Notes under the pieces: model-generated
Databases searched by the model: none
The model's input: the letters and a program-made list of their open reading frames with translations, nothing else
Told to the model about the DNA's origin: nothing
Source: Psychromonas sp. L1A2
GTDB taxonomy: Bacteria > Pseudomonadota > Gammaproteobacteria > Enterobacterales > Psychromonadaceae
NCBI RefSeq assembly: GCF_009828855.1
Contig: NZ_WUAG01000001.1
Span: 248,001 to 312,000, forward strand
Length of the DNA: 64,000 nt
Direction: 5' to 3'
Translations under genes and position numbers: made by a program
Part shown: positions 7,458-16,360 of the stretch, in pieces
Position numbering within the stretch: the first letter of the stretch is position 1
How the letters are laid out: every line of letters begins with the position of its first letter

Positions 7458-7922
7458 CTACCTGTTTTGTGTTTTTTTATTTAAAAGATTATTCATTTCA
7501 AGTGCTTTTTTAACTGGATTGCTTTGTATTTCTTTATTCCTTTCGATATTCGCTCTTAATAGTTGATTTTGCTCTGATATCAGTTTCTGTAATCGGACGG
7601 ATGCTTCATTAGATGAATTAAAAGACAAAATAGAAAATAAAGCAGAAGTTGCAAGTGCAATCAAACTTACGAAAAGCATAACTCTATTCCAGTAGTTTGA
7701 TGACTTCGAACTTTCAGATACTCCATCTTTAATAGTTAATTGTAAATCTTCCAATTTTTCGTTAGTTTCGTTACCTGGGTTTGGGGGATGTGGTGGTGTA
7801 TTTCTCACCAAATCGTCCATTTTCTGTTGTTGAGATTCAAAAACATCATCAAACATATTATTTATTGGTTTTTGCGCGCTATTTTCACTAGAAATAAAAC
7901 CAAGATCTTTCAAATCCACCAT
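7458..7922 (-). CDS. Small single-pass membrane protein
   Basis: A 154-residue protein. Residues 1-40 are polar, 41-52 proline-rich (NTPPHPPNPGNE), 53-78 possibly helical, 81-101 one membrane segment (VMLFVSLIALATSALFSILSF), and 102-150 a charged, probably coiled-coil tail. There is no signal peptide. It looks like a longer relative of the 88-residue neighbour. The stop codon is followed by ATATAACAAGCTAATAAACT, nearly the same sequence that follows the neighbour's stop. Such small orphan membrane genes are common in integron cassettes, but no integrase is in the window. Function unknown. Confidence 0.6.
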   Translation of the reverse strand: MVDLKDLGFISSENSAQKPINNMFDDVFESQQQKMDDLVRNTPPHPPNPGNETNEKLEDLQLTIKDGVSESSKSSNYWNRVMLFVSLIALATSALFSILSFNSSNEASVRLQKLISEQNQLLRANIERNKEIQSNPVKKALEMNNLLNKKTQNR

Positions 7923-8174
7923 ACGGACCCCATAAAAATATAACAGTTTATTAAACCGAAAAATTCCATATTTCTGGTGGAAATACGGAATAGTTTAATT
8001 TGTTAAAAATCAATTAATAATAGGCTCAATTAACAGTAAATCAAATGTTTAGAATAAAACGTCAAAATTTAATGATGTGGAAAGGTGGGATAATTCTTTA
8101 TTAACAACGGAAAGGAAGAATAGTGTTAGTTTATTTACAGCCAGCCTAGTTTTAAGCCCTGATTATTCGTAATG
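7923..8174. other. AT-rich gap upstream of the small membrane gene
   Basis: Contains the leader of the gene at 7458 (CTGTTATATTTTTATGGGG on the minus strand). No gene or strong structure is seen otherwise. Confidence 0.3.
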
Positions 8175-8648
8175 CGACAGTCACTATGGGTACAACTCCT
8201 CGCCGTTGAACTTTCCCAAGCAATTAACTCATTTTAGTAAAGCCAAATTAGATGTTTGGATTAGTTGAGGCTTTAAGGTGCATCGACTTACTAGGACGCT
8301 CAACACGGCTGCATCAATTTTCCATTTTCGTTTTTCTGAATCAATATCTGCCTTTAGCAAGGTTAGGCAGGGATGCCGTTGCTAGTTCAGAGCGCCACAG
8401 GGATGTGGCGTATGAACGGTGCGTTAAGAAGGCAGTTATTGCTATATTTTCAAAAGAGGAGATTAAAAAACGATATGGGCGAATTTCTTTTCGATTTTCA
8501 TAGATATAGCTTTTCTTTGTTCGTATAAAGAATCTTGCTTATTCATACTGCGAAACTGTGCTTCGGTTTTTCTAACGCTAAACGCCGACAGGGCGAAACA
8601 CCAAGTAAAGAATAATCATGCTGCTCCAATGAGCACAGACGAACCAAT
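8175..8648 (-). repeat. Repeat family D, inverted diverged copy 5
   Basis: Read on the minus strand, it has the head (GGTTCGTCTGTGCTCATTGG), the CGCCCTGTCGGCG block and the tail (TTGGGAAAGTTCAACGGCGA), but the middle is expanded and rearranged. An 83-codon ORF in it on the plus strand lacks a ribosome site and is not credible. It faces the direct copies, so the accessory genes at 4396-7922 lie between oppositely oriented repeats. Confidence 0.65.
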
Positions 8649-8650
8649 AC

Positions 8651-8924
8651 TCATCATGGCTACAAATTCCCGCCGTTGAGCTTTCCCAAGCAATCAATGT
8701 ATTTTAGTAAAGCCAAACAGGATGTTTGGATTAGTTGAGGCTAGTGCATGGATGCACGTACGAAACGGTACGTTTAAAATGCGTTTATTGTTTGGATAAG
8801 AAAGCGGTTCGGTGACAGTCTTTTTGCTTACTTTTTCTGCTGTTCAGAAAAAGTAAAGTCGCCGACAGGGCGAAATCAAAGCTAATAAATATCAGACAGC
8901 CTCCATGAGCGCAGACGAATCTTA
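8651..8924 (-). repeat. Repeat family D, inverted diverged copy 6
   Basis: A compact diverged copy on the minus strand with the same head and tail blocks. The first hairpin has a different sequence, TTACTTTTTCTG / CAGAAAAAGTAA (8828-8839 and 8845-8856), but keeps a perfect stem and a 5-nt loop at the equivalent place. Confidence 0.7.
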
Positions 8925-8968
8925 CTTTATTCAAATACAAACTAAACCAAAAGCACAATTGTTGCGAC

Positions 8969-9003
8969 AAAAAAAAGACCGTCTATATTTCTACAGACAG
9001 CCC
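8969..9003 (-). terminator. Probable terminator of ribB
   Basis: On the minus strand, downstream of ribB, GCTGTCTGTA and TATAGACGGTC can pair across a short loop and are followed by eight T. Confidence 0.55.
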
Positions 9004-9071
9004 ACAAAGCTATAACTCACTTCAGTTTTAAAAGTTTTGGCAATCCAAAACTACACCTAGCTATATATGAA

Positions 9072-9719
9072 TTAAGCTACCTGCTCTGCTTTAATATAAT
9101 TCACCAAATCATCAATACTCACCACTGGCATATCGTGCTGCTGTGCAAACTTCACCACTTCCGGTAAACGTGCCATCGAGCCATCTTCATTACTTAATTC
9201 ACAAATAACACCGGCGGGAGCAAACCCTGCTAATGTCGCTAAATCAACGGCTGCTTCCGTATGTCCTCTTCGTACTAATACGCCACCTTCAACTGCTTGT
9301 AGTGGGAAAACATGGCCTGGTCGAGATAGGTCATCTGCTGTTGCGTTGGGTGCGACTGCGGTTTTAATGGTAGTGACACGATCTGCTGCAGAAACACCTG
9401 TTGTCACGCCGTGCTTCGCTTCGATACTGACAGTATAAGCGGTGGTATTTTGGCTGGTGTTGTTGCTGACCATTTGTGGAAGTTGTAGCTTTTGAGTGGT
9501 TTTTGTTGGTAAGCATAAACACACTATGCCACTGCCTTCACGGATCATCATCGCCATTTGTGGGGTTGTTAATGTTTCAGCAGCAAAAATAAAGTCACCT
9601 TCATTTTCTCTGTCTTCATCATCTACCACTAACACGCCTGAGCCGTTTTTGATTGATTGAATTGCATTTAATACACGAGAATGTGCATCACCGAATAAAC
9701 TTAATAGAGACTGACTCAT
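9072..9719 (-). CDS. ribB: 3,4-dihydroxy-2-butanone-4-phosphate synthase
   Basis: A 215-residue cytoplasmic enzyme that converts ribulose 5-phosphate to dihydroxybutanone phosphate plus formate, supplying the four-carbon unit of riboflavin. The family signature [16 protein letters not shown] lies near residues 34-50 and supplies the acidic Mg-binding residues. [19 protein letters not shown] and the GHTEAAVDL block follow in order. The length matches single-domain RibB; there is no fused GTP cyclohydrolase II. A ribosome site AAAGGAAA precedes the ATG. It stands alone, with an FMN riboswitch upstream, as is usual for ribB in this group, so expression falls when FMN is plentiful. Confidence 0.97.
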   Translation of the reverse strand: MSQSLLSLFGDAHSRVLNAIQSIKNGSGVLVVDDEDRENEGDFIFAAETLTTPQMAMMIREGSGIVCLCLPTKTTQKLQLPQMVSNNTSQNTTAYTVSIEAKHGVTTGVSAADRVTTIKTAVAPNATADDLSRPGHVFPLQAVEGGVLVRRGHTEAAVDLATLAGFAPAGVICELSNEDGSMARLPEVVKFAQQHDMPVVSIDDLVNYIKAEQVA

Positions 9720-9779
9720 GGTATTTCCTTTGAATAGTTACCAGAATCAGGGCATTGAGAATGGCATCATCCAACAATT

Positions 9780-9818
9780 AGATGATGTCAATTAGCACTA
9801 CAACTGTAGTGCTTTGGT
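9780..9818 (-). promoter_or_regulatory. Expression platform between FMN aptamer and ribB
   Basis: Two hairpins follow the aptamer on the minus strand: AGCACTACA / TGTAGTGCT with a 2-nt loop (about 9793-9812), then CATCATC / GATGATG with a 9-nt loop nearer the gene (about 9764-9786). Neither has a long T-run, so control may act on translation initiation or through a longer alternative pairing. Confidence 0.5.
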
Positions 9819-9987
9819 TTCTCTTTCATCCGGACTTTAACCGTCGGCTCTGGAATTAAACCAGATCTGCTGACCTTCATTGCTACTATTACTACGTTTA
9901 TTATTACGTTAAACAGTCAATAAAGCGCTCGCGGGCTCACCTAAAAGGTTTACCGCCGGTGGGGAATTTCGCCCCGCCCTGAGAATT
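9819..9987 (-). promoter_or_regulatory. FMN riboswitch (RFN element)
   Basis: On the minus strand the conserved RFN blocks appear in order: TTCTCAGGGCGGGGCGAAAT, CCCCACCGGCGGTAAACC, AGCCCGCGAGCGC, GGTCAGCAGATCTGG, CCAGAGCCGACGGTTAAAGT and CCGGATGAAAGAGAA. These form the six-stem FMN aptamer. It sits 100 bp upstream of ribB. Confidence 0.96.
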
Positions 9988-10162
9988 GCTAAGTTAAATT
10001 AGCGGGCAGATTTTAACGCTTACTGAATAAGGAAGATAGTTGAAATAGAAGATAGTTGGAAGAATGGCATTATTCTGACTTAATGGCACAGAGATGAGGC
10101 AGATGAACCCACTTTTAAATGAACTCGAACAAAATAAAAAGGTGTAAGTTTGGGCTGACAAT

Positions 10163-10197
10163 AAAAAAAGCCTGCTATATCGCTATAGAAGGCCTTG
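10163..10197 (-). terminator. Terminator of the GH64-type gene
   Basis: On the minus strand AAGGCCTTCTATA and TATAGCAGGCTTTTTT form a hairpin with one mismatch and a T-run, 90 bp after the stop codon of the glucanase gene. Confidence 0.65.
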
Positions 10198-10283
10198 CGT
10201 TAAAAAATAAAGCTAAAGCTAAAGCTAAAACTAACTCAATACGTTAATCTTATTTTCAATTTCAAGTTTAAGCTTATGTTGGG

Positions 10284-12593
10284 CTAACTTAACGTTAAAT
10301 TTATCCAGTTCAGATTCCAATCATCATCTGTTGCTATTAAACGTAATGTTACCTCGCCTGCTGGTAAGGTGATGCTGTCTGACTGGGTTTCCCAATTAGC
10401 CCAACCACCTGTTGATTGAAGGGTAGTTGAGATTTCTGTCACGCCATCTACTTGAATATTGACTGCGCTGTCATCAATGCTCGCGATACGATATTCAATA
10501 GTGTAGGTGCCTGCTGTTGCTACGGTTATTTGATATTCCATATAATCACCGCTATCAATCCAACCTACATTTAGGTCTCCGTCACTATCAATGGTTGTCT
10601 CTGTTTGAATTCCAGACATTGCGCTGTAATCTTCAGCTTGAATACGTGCATAGCCTTGTTCATCAAAACTACTTTCAGAACTGCTAGTGGTTTCATCTAA
10701 GGTAAGATCTATCCAGTTAATGTTCCAGTTATCATCTGTTGCAAGTAAACGAAGGGTGATATTACCTGCAGGTAAGGTAAGCGTGTCTAATTGTGTTGTC
10801 CAAATGTCCCAACTCCCTGTTGATTCAAAGGTGGTGGTGAGCACTGTTTCGCCATCTACTTGAACTTCTACAGCGCCTTCAGCATCAATACTCGAGATAC
10901 GGTAGGCAATGGTGTAATCACCTGCTGTGTCTATCGTCAGGCTGTATTCCATGTAATCGCCAGCGTCAATCCAGCCTACATTTAAGTCACCACTGCTGTC
11001 AGTGGTGGTTTGTGTTTGAATGCCAGACATCGCGCTGTAATCTTCTGCTTGAATACGCACGGTTGTGTCATTACTGTAATCACCATCATTAACTTCAACG
11101 GTAATACTCGCTGACACAGTTCCATCATAGCTACTGACGGTGATGGTCGATGTGCCTGTTGTTAGTGCTGTCACAAGACCATCTACTACTGTCGCCACTG
11201 CGGTATCACTTGATTCCCAAACGATGGCATCATTATCTACATCAGTAGGTAATAAAGTTGATTCTAGTTGTGATGTTTCGTCACTGCTAAGGCTTAAGCT
11301 ACTTTCAGATAAGGTAATTGATTCAGGTGCGACATAAGGGTCATCAACAAATCCACCAATAGTGATTTTTACTGATTCAGGCGTTGTGCTTTGTATTGTT
11401 GATGAGTAATCAAATACATCATCATAAGCAAAAGCATAGGTCTCACCTTCAAAGCTAATGTCTTCAGAGTGGAAGAAGGCAACATATTCGTTGTGCGTGG
11501 TGGTGTCGCCAAAGTAAGTACTAAGATCTGACCATTCTAATAGTTCCCCACTTTCAGCATCAAGATCGATAGCACCACGGTTGAATGCCGCACTAAAGTG
11601 TTTTTGAATATTTAAATCAGCATTAACATCTCCAGTACTTTCTACATCTTCAGCTAATACGCCACTGGCTTCTAAAATCTCAAGCGTATCTGGTTTTGCG
11701 GAGATCATGCCGATGGTGCCATCACTTTCATTGGTAAAGATGAATTGATCATCAACAACAATGCCAGACCAAACGCCAGCATCACCAATGCTTAAGTACA
11801 TAGGTTCATCGGTATAACGAGCCCATACAGCATCAACATAATCTGAGAAATAGTCGCTGTAGCTTTCTCCATCTTGGAAAGAGGTGCTTTTTGATGGGTT
11901 TAAAATAATGCCTAGGTCTTCGTCAAGCGAACCTTGAAAAGCCTCTCCTACACGTGAAGTCCATTCTTCAAGAATATCTTCATGGGCTAATACTTCACCA
12001 ACACGTTTATAGAAACCGTCTGTACCCCAAACTTCAAGGCCCATTGGGTATTGATATGCATCTACACGCGTTGTATTTGTCCAAAGGCCATTATCACCAT
12101 AGGTTAATTCAACTAATTCATATCTGAGGTTTAGGTTCGGATCTGAATCATTTGATAATGAAGGGGCTGAATAACCGCCGCCATCACCGAAAAAGTAGAG
12201 GTAAAGCGGTGATTCAAATGAGATGAAAATGCGCACTGAAGAAATAAGTGGCATGTTAATGGTTTTATCTGGGATCTCGCTGAGTAAAGTGAAAACATCT
12301 GCATACATCGCGTTTGCACCTGGACCATAATTACCATTATAAACAGGCCCTTTTAATGTGTTGTTCTCCACTGACATTTCATTCACTTCACCAGTGGCCA
12401 TATCTATCCAAACGTCGGTATCATCTACTTTACCCACAAGGGCGACATAGACTTTTTCATCGCTAAACTCTGAAATATTATTGATGACGTAGGGAAGGGG
12501 TAATGTTTGAGCGGTGACTTTACTAATGAAAAAGCTACACAGTAAAACAAGTAACATTGGTATCACGGTTTGCATTCTCTTTTTGACTATCAT
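10284..12593 (-). CDS. Secreted GH64-type beta-1,3-glucanase with Ig-like and two CBM6-like domains
   Basis: A 769-residue exported protein. Residues 1-28 form a signal peptide (hydrophobic IPMLLVLLCSFFISKVTA, then AQ). Residues about 30-415 resemble the GH64 laminarin-cleaving fold: the opening PLPYVINNISEFSDEKVYVALVG is family-like, and E162 and D178 in the VELTY...RVDAY block have the 16-residue spacing of the known catalytic Glu/Asp pair. Residues 422-503 are a bacterial Ig-like (Big_2) domain. Two tandem modules at about 511-635 and 646-769 begin RIQAEDYSAMSG and read as CBM6-type sugar-binding modules; they look like an internal duplication. This is probably an enzyme that binds and cuts algal laminarin outside the cell. 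It ends in its own terminator and shares orientation with the polysaccharide lyase upstream. Confidence 0.8.
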   Translation of the reverse strand: MIVKKRMQTVIPMLLVLLCSFFISKVTAQTLPLPYVINNISEFSDEKVYVALVGKVDDTDVWIDMATGEVNEMSVENNTLKGPVYNGNYGPGANAMYADVFTLLSEIPDKTINMPLISSVRIFISFESPLYLYFFGDGGGYSAPSLSNDSDPNLNLRYELVELTYGDNGLWTNTTRVDAYQYPMGLEVWGTDGFYKRVGEVLAHEDILEEWTSRVGEAFQGSLDEDLGIILNPSKSTSFQDGESYSDYFSDYVDAVWARYTDEPMYLSIGDAGVWSGIVVDDQFIFTNESDGTIGMISAKPDTLEILEASGVLAEDVESTGDVNADLNIQKHFSAAFNRGAIDLDAESGELLEWSDLSTYFGDTTTHNEYVAFFHSEDISFEGETYAFAYDDVFDYSSTIQSTTPESVKITIGGFVDDPYVAPESITLSESSLSLSSDETSQLESTLLPTDVDNDAIVWESSDTAVATVVDGLVTALTTGTSTITVSSYDGTVSASITVEVNDGDYSNDTTVRIQAEDYSAMSGIQTQTTTDSSGDLNVGWIDAGDYMEYSLTIDTAGDYTIAYRISSIDAEGAVEVQVDGETVLTTTFESTGSWDIWTTQLDTLTLPAGNITLRLLATDDNWNINWIDLTLDETTSSSESSFDEQGYARIQAEDYSAMSGIQTETTIDSDGDLNVGWIDSGDYMEYQITVATAGTYTIEYRIASIDDSAVNIQVDGVTEISTTLQSTGGWANWETQSDSITLPAGEVTLRLIATDDDWNLNWINLTLS

Positions 12594-12844
12594 GTCATTT
12601 ATATCCTTAGGTTATGAGTAGTTCTATCTTGAGTTTTAGGACTAGTTAGTTCCATTCAGTGGGATAATTCATGCTGATAACAATCGTAATGAGAAAATGG
12701 CTGTGATTGTTGAGTTTAGTTTTTTAATTAAATGTATACCGCTCCAATGGCATAGATGAACCTGATGATTAAGGTTTATTAAAAAGCTAATGATAAGCTT
12801 TATTAAACCGTTAATAACGGCAGAAAAGCACCGTTTTTTCATAA

Positions 12845-12879
12845 TAAAAAAGGCTGCTTATATCACTATAAGCAGCCTT
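12845..12879 (-). terminator. Terminator of the PL15-like gene
   Basis: On the minus strand AAGGCTGCTTATA and TATAAGCAGCCTT pair perfectly over 13 bp around a GTGA loop and are followed by a T-run, 110 bp after the lyase stop codon. Confidence 0.85.
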
Positions 12880-12991
12880 CTTAATACAGAGAAGCTAAGT
12901 CATATTACAACTCAGTCGTATTGAAACTAAGTTGTATTAAAACTAAGCCAGAAATATAACGTTATGGTGTTATATCTCTATAGTGATTAGC

Positions 12992-15070
12992 TTAAAGCTC
13001 AATCACTACCACTTCACCATCAATCGTTAACTCTAAAGAATTACCCACTAATTTATGTGACACTTCAGTTTTAGGGCCGTTCAATTTACTTGGTACTAAC
13101 AGCGTTAAAATGTTGTGTTCTTTTTTCGCTTTAAACTTAGCTTCAACATGGCGGTGCACTTCAAGGTCAGCGTATTCAGCTGGGTCAACTTCACCAAAAC
13201 CTTCTACGTTTTCAATTGAAAGTAGGTCGTCTTTACAATCGTTGATGAATGACACGTCTAATGTTGCGTTTTCACCAATGATTTTGAAAGCATCCACTGC
13301 TGTTTCAGTTTTGAATGTGGTGTGCAATAACCAAGTCAGATCTTGTTCTGATTTAATCGTTGCAGTATCACGCATTACAAAGACTTTACCTTTAGCAAAC
13401 CAGATTTTACGTTTGTAAGATTCAAGATCTGGGTTGTGGAATTGGTATGAAGTAGATGCATCACCTTCAACAAATAACACGTCAGATTCTGTATCGTAAT
13501 CAGTGATTTTACCGCCAGCTTCAATACAGTAACGATCTTGGTGTTCGCCTTCAAATTTCGTTGTTGTGTTCTCTGCGTACTGACCTTTTCCATCAAATAA
13601 TGGTAGGTTTTTAGAGAAGGTACGACGACGCCATTTGATGTGCATGTCTACACCGAAACCACCGTAGTAACCTGTGATAGACGCTAACGTGTCGCCAAAT
13701 GCATGCAACGTGTATGCGTTTTGGTCACCGTGTGAATGGCTGATTGAACCAAATGGGCTACATTTGTAAACCATGTGGATATGCTCTTCACGGTTTGTCA
13801 TGTTGCTGTGGAATGCTGCCCAACCAGTGATTGGGAATACTTTTAGTAACGGCTTATTAGAAGGCGCAACTTCAGGCATGTCGTTCCATAGGTAATCAAA
13901 ACGTAAGTCATCGTAACCAAAGTCCCACCAACCGAAGTTGTAGAATTTTGTATGTGCTTCAGTATCACGTGCTTTTAATTGGTTGTAGTACCAAATGTAT
14001 TCAGGTTTGTTGTTTATGCCCGCAAAATGTTTGATGTTGTAAGCGAGTTTTAGACCTGGGAAATCACCAATACTTGATTGGTCACAGAAGCTGGCACGTT
14101 TAGAGTGAACAGGCATACAGTACATGATGAAATCACCTGTATTTTTGTAGAACTCTTTGTTAAACATGTTGATAGAGGTGTAGCTTTTTAATAAATCAAA
14201 AGACTCACCTAAGAAGGCCATTTGTGTGTTCCAGTAATCTGGACCTTCAGCCCATGCGCCGTCTTTACCGCCCCATGGTGGGTAATGCGTTGCATAGTAT
14301 TCAATACCGTATTCGATGTATTCACGTGCTTTAGGGTATTCGTTGTATAACGCGATACAAGTTGGAATAACCGCTGAACTGATACTACGAACGCCGTGGC
14401 TGTTTAGTGGGTTAGCTAATAAATCTACAGTCACTTTAAGGTGATGCATGATTTCTTCTAAACGCACGATCAGTGCTTGTTTTACTGTTTCACGTTCTTC
14501 ATCTGTAAAATAAGCGTGTAACCAGTCAAAACCCCAAGCCATTGAAGCGATAACACGGAAAGCCGCTTCATCGTTGTAACCACGAGATGTTACGCCTTCT
14601 GGATCGTAAGACGCTAAGGTTAATGTCCATGCTTTTGCTTTTGCGATGATTGCTTCATCTTCTAACACGATACCTGCGATTGACAGGTTACGGGTAGCAT
14701 TGAACGCTTCTTGACAGCTAACGTACATTTGACGCCAGTAAGGACGCCATAATGAAGCCTTACCAACGGTTTCTTCTGGGTAAGCTTGTGGTTCTGGATA
14801 AGGCGCGACGTCTAAGAATTTATTCGTAGAGTTGTTCATGAACGCATCAAATTTGCAGTAGCCTGCATCGTTTTTAAGGTTCGCTTTGAATGCTGGAAGA
14901 TCTTTGCTTTGAACTAATAGGCGAGGGTGATCAACGCTTAAGTTATCAAGGAAAGAAAGATCAATTGTAGCTTTTTCGACTTTAACTGGCATCACATCAA
15001 TCAGATTACCTGCAGACTTGTCGTTTTCTAGTTTGATCGCTTTAATGGCGTCAAAAGACTTGTTAGACAT
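12992..15070 (-). CDS. Heparinase II/III-like polysaccharide lyase, probable oligoalginate lyase (PL15-like)
   Basis: A 692-residue protein with the (alpha/alpha) toroid plus beta-sandwich architecture expected of heparinase II/III-type lyases. The N-terminal part has HPRLLVQSKDLPAFKANL, typical of DUF4962/PL15 proteins; a helical region follows (about 120-400); the sandwich holds SISHSHGDQNAYTLHAFGD and GYYGG near residues 440-465, where a catalytic His/Tyr set is expected. There is no signal peptide (MSNKSFDAIKAIKLEND), so it should act inside the cell on imported oligosaccharides. PL15 is known for exolytic alginate oligomer cleavage; the exact substrate here is inferred. A ribosome site AGAGG precedes the ATG. 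The neighbour is the secreted GH64-type enzyme. Confidence 0.75.
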   Translation of the reverse strand: MSNKSFDAIKAIKLENDKSAGNLIDVMPVKVEKATIDLSFLDNLSVDHPRLLVQSKDLPAFKANLKNDAGYCKFDAFMNNSTNKFLDVAPYPEPQAYPEETVGKASLWRPYWRQMYVSCQEAFNATRNLSIAGIVLEDEAIIAKAKAWTLTLASYDPEGVTSRGYNDEAAFRVIASMAWGFDWLHAYFTDEERETVKQALIVRLEEIMHHLKVTVDLLANPLNSHGVRSISSAVIPTCIALYNEYPKAREYIEYGIEYYATHYPPWGGKDGAWAEGPDYWNTQMAFLGESFDLLKSYTSINMFNKEFYKNTGDFIMYCMPVHSKRASFCDQSSIGDFPGLKLAYNIKHFAGINNKPEYIWYYNQLKARDTEAHTKFYNFGWWDFGYDDLRFDYLWNDMPEVAPSNKPLLKVFPITGWAAFHSNMTNREEHIHMVYKCSPFGSISHSHGDQNAYTLHAFGDTLASITGYYGGFGVDMHIKWRRRTFSKNLPLFDGKGQYAENTTTKFEGEHQDRYCIEAGGKITDYDTESDVLFVEGDASTSYQFHNPDLESYKRKIWFAKGKVFVMRDTATIKSEQDLTWLLHTTFKTETAVDAFKIIGENATLDVSFINDCKDDLLSIENVEGFGEVDPAEYADLEVHRHVEAKFKAKKEHNILTLLVPSKLNGPKTEVSHKLVGNSLELTIDGEVVVIEL

Positions 15071-15447
15071 TTAAAACCTCTACTTATGAAATTAATAAAC
15101 TTTTACGTGCCTTTAAATAACGTTTTTTGAACGTCGTATTTAAAGGTATTTAAATTAAATATACAGTCTAAACGAGCGTTGGAAAGCAGGTTTTATGTGT
15201 TAAAACGCGCTCTATTGTAGAGCAACAAGCTTTAGCTGTAATGATAAGACCTGTAGCAATCACGGTCTTAGCGATAGCTAATTTATATCATTTGTATTAC
15301 TTAATTACAATAATGTGAGTGTTGTTCAATTGCAATTTTAGGGGTCGATCACAAGGAGGGAATAGAGATATAAAAAGCAGTTCATTAAGACTCAATATTT
15401 GAGCTTGTTTGATCTTTGTTTGAAAACGGTTCGGAAACTATTTGGAA

Positions 15448-15502
15448 GTTGTTTAGAGGTTGTTTAGAGGTTGTTTAGAGGTTGTTTAGAAGTTGCTTAG
15501 AA
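15448..15502 (+). repeat. 11-bp tandem repeat, five units
   Basis: The unit GTTGTTTAGAG is repeated five times from 15448, the last two units with A at the end and one T-to-C change. A weaker unit may precede it (ACTATTTGGAA). An 11-bp period is close to one helical turn. It lies 380 bp upstream of the lyase gene and downstream of the DUF3461 gene. Confidence 0.85.
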
Positions 15503-15700
15503 AGAGGTTTGAAAGTCATTCGCAGTCGTTTGTAAGATGATGAGTAGGTAAAGGAGCATTTGTATATTGATGGTGGTATTTTGATGGTTTTATCTTAATG
15601 AGATAGGTATTTTAGCCGTTATCTCAATTCCACTAAAAACAAACAAGCGAACAATTAAGTTCGCTTTTCATATTAAAAGAGTCGTAATGTTAAGATTCTT

Positions 15701-16090
15701 TTATGATAATTTATCTAATTTGTTTTCTATATCTTGGATCTTGTTATCTACCACTGATTGTAAGTGTTTCAAGTCCGATAGAACCTGTTGTTTTAGCTCT
15801 TTTTCAGTACTTACTTGTAAGCTTAAGCTGTCTAACTCTTTAATTATCTTATGCAGCGTTGGGTTGATTTCAGATAATTCAGCTGTGCCTTGGATATGTT
15901 GGTTGTGCTGGCCACCACTTACTGTTTTTATTTGACGCTGAAATTTATATTTGCTGCTACGGCCTATCAACATGCCAGTGCTTTTACGGAAATATACTTT
16001 TAAAATATCTTTATCGCCTTCTTTGCGTAACGAATAGCGTTTGATATTTTCTGGATTGCGGATCCCGATGTCTCTAAGATTTGGATACAT
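15701..16090 (-). CDS. DUF3461 family protein
   Basis: A 129-residue protein beginning MYPNLRDIGIRNPENIKRYS, the hallmark start of the DUF3461 family of gammaproteobacteria, with the conserved SLRKEGDKDILKVYF next. The first 65 residues form the compact conserved domain; residues 70-129 are polar and probably coiled-coil. There is no signal peptide or membrane segment. A good AAGGAGAAG ribosome site precedes the ATG. Family function is not known. It stands as a single gene between two tandem-repeat arrays. Confidence 0.85.
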   Translation of the reverse strand: MYPNLRDIGIRNPENIKRYSLRKEGDKDILKVYFRKSTGMLIGRSSKYKFQRQIKTVSGGQHNQHIQGTAELSEINPTLHKIIKELDSLSLQVSTEKELKQQVLSDLKHLQSVVDNKIQDIENKLDKLS

Positions 16091-16360
16091 AACTTCTCCT
16101 TAAGTATATTTTCGATAGTAGTTTATTTGTCTTTAGTGTGAACTATCACGAAAAAATATCAATTCTTATTCTCTAAAATCCAGAATTTATAGTGATATTT
16201 CTAATATATCCCTGTTATTAATCAATATCTAACCTTGGTCAATACAGAGAAAGGTAGAGAGAATCGAACGCTATTGAAAGTAGAGGACTGGTAGGAAAAA
16301 GTGGGGGCTTAGCCATCGTGTTATTTTGTGGAGAGTACGTCAATGTAGTTGAGTATTTTT

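Noticed and set aside
8252-8503. An 83-codon plus-strand ORF in the region before ribB
   Set aside because: It lies inside the inverted repeat D copy, has no ribosome site, and its sequence is explained by the repeat.
3690-8924. A CRISPR array as explanation of the repeats
   Set aside because: The repeats are about 300 bp, unevenly spaced, and have no short unique spacers; no cas genes are present.
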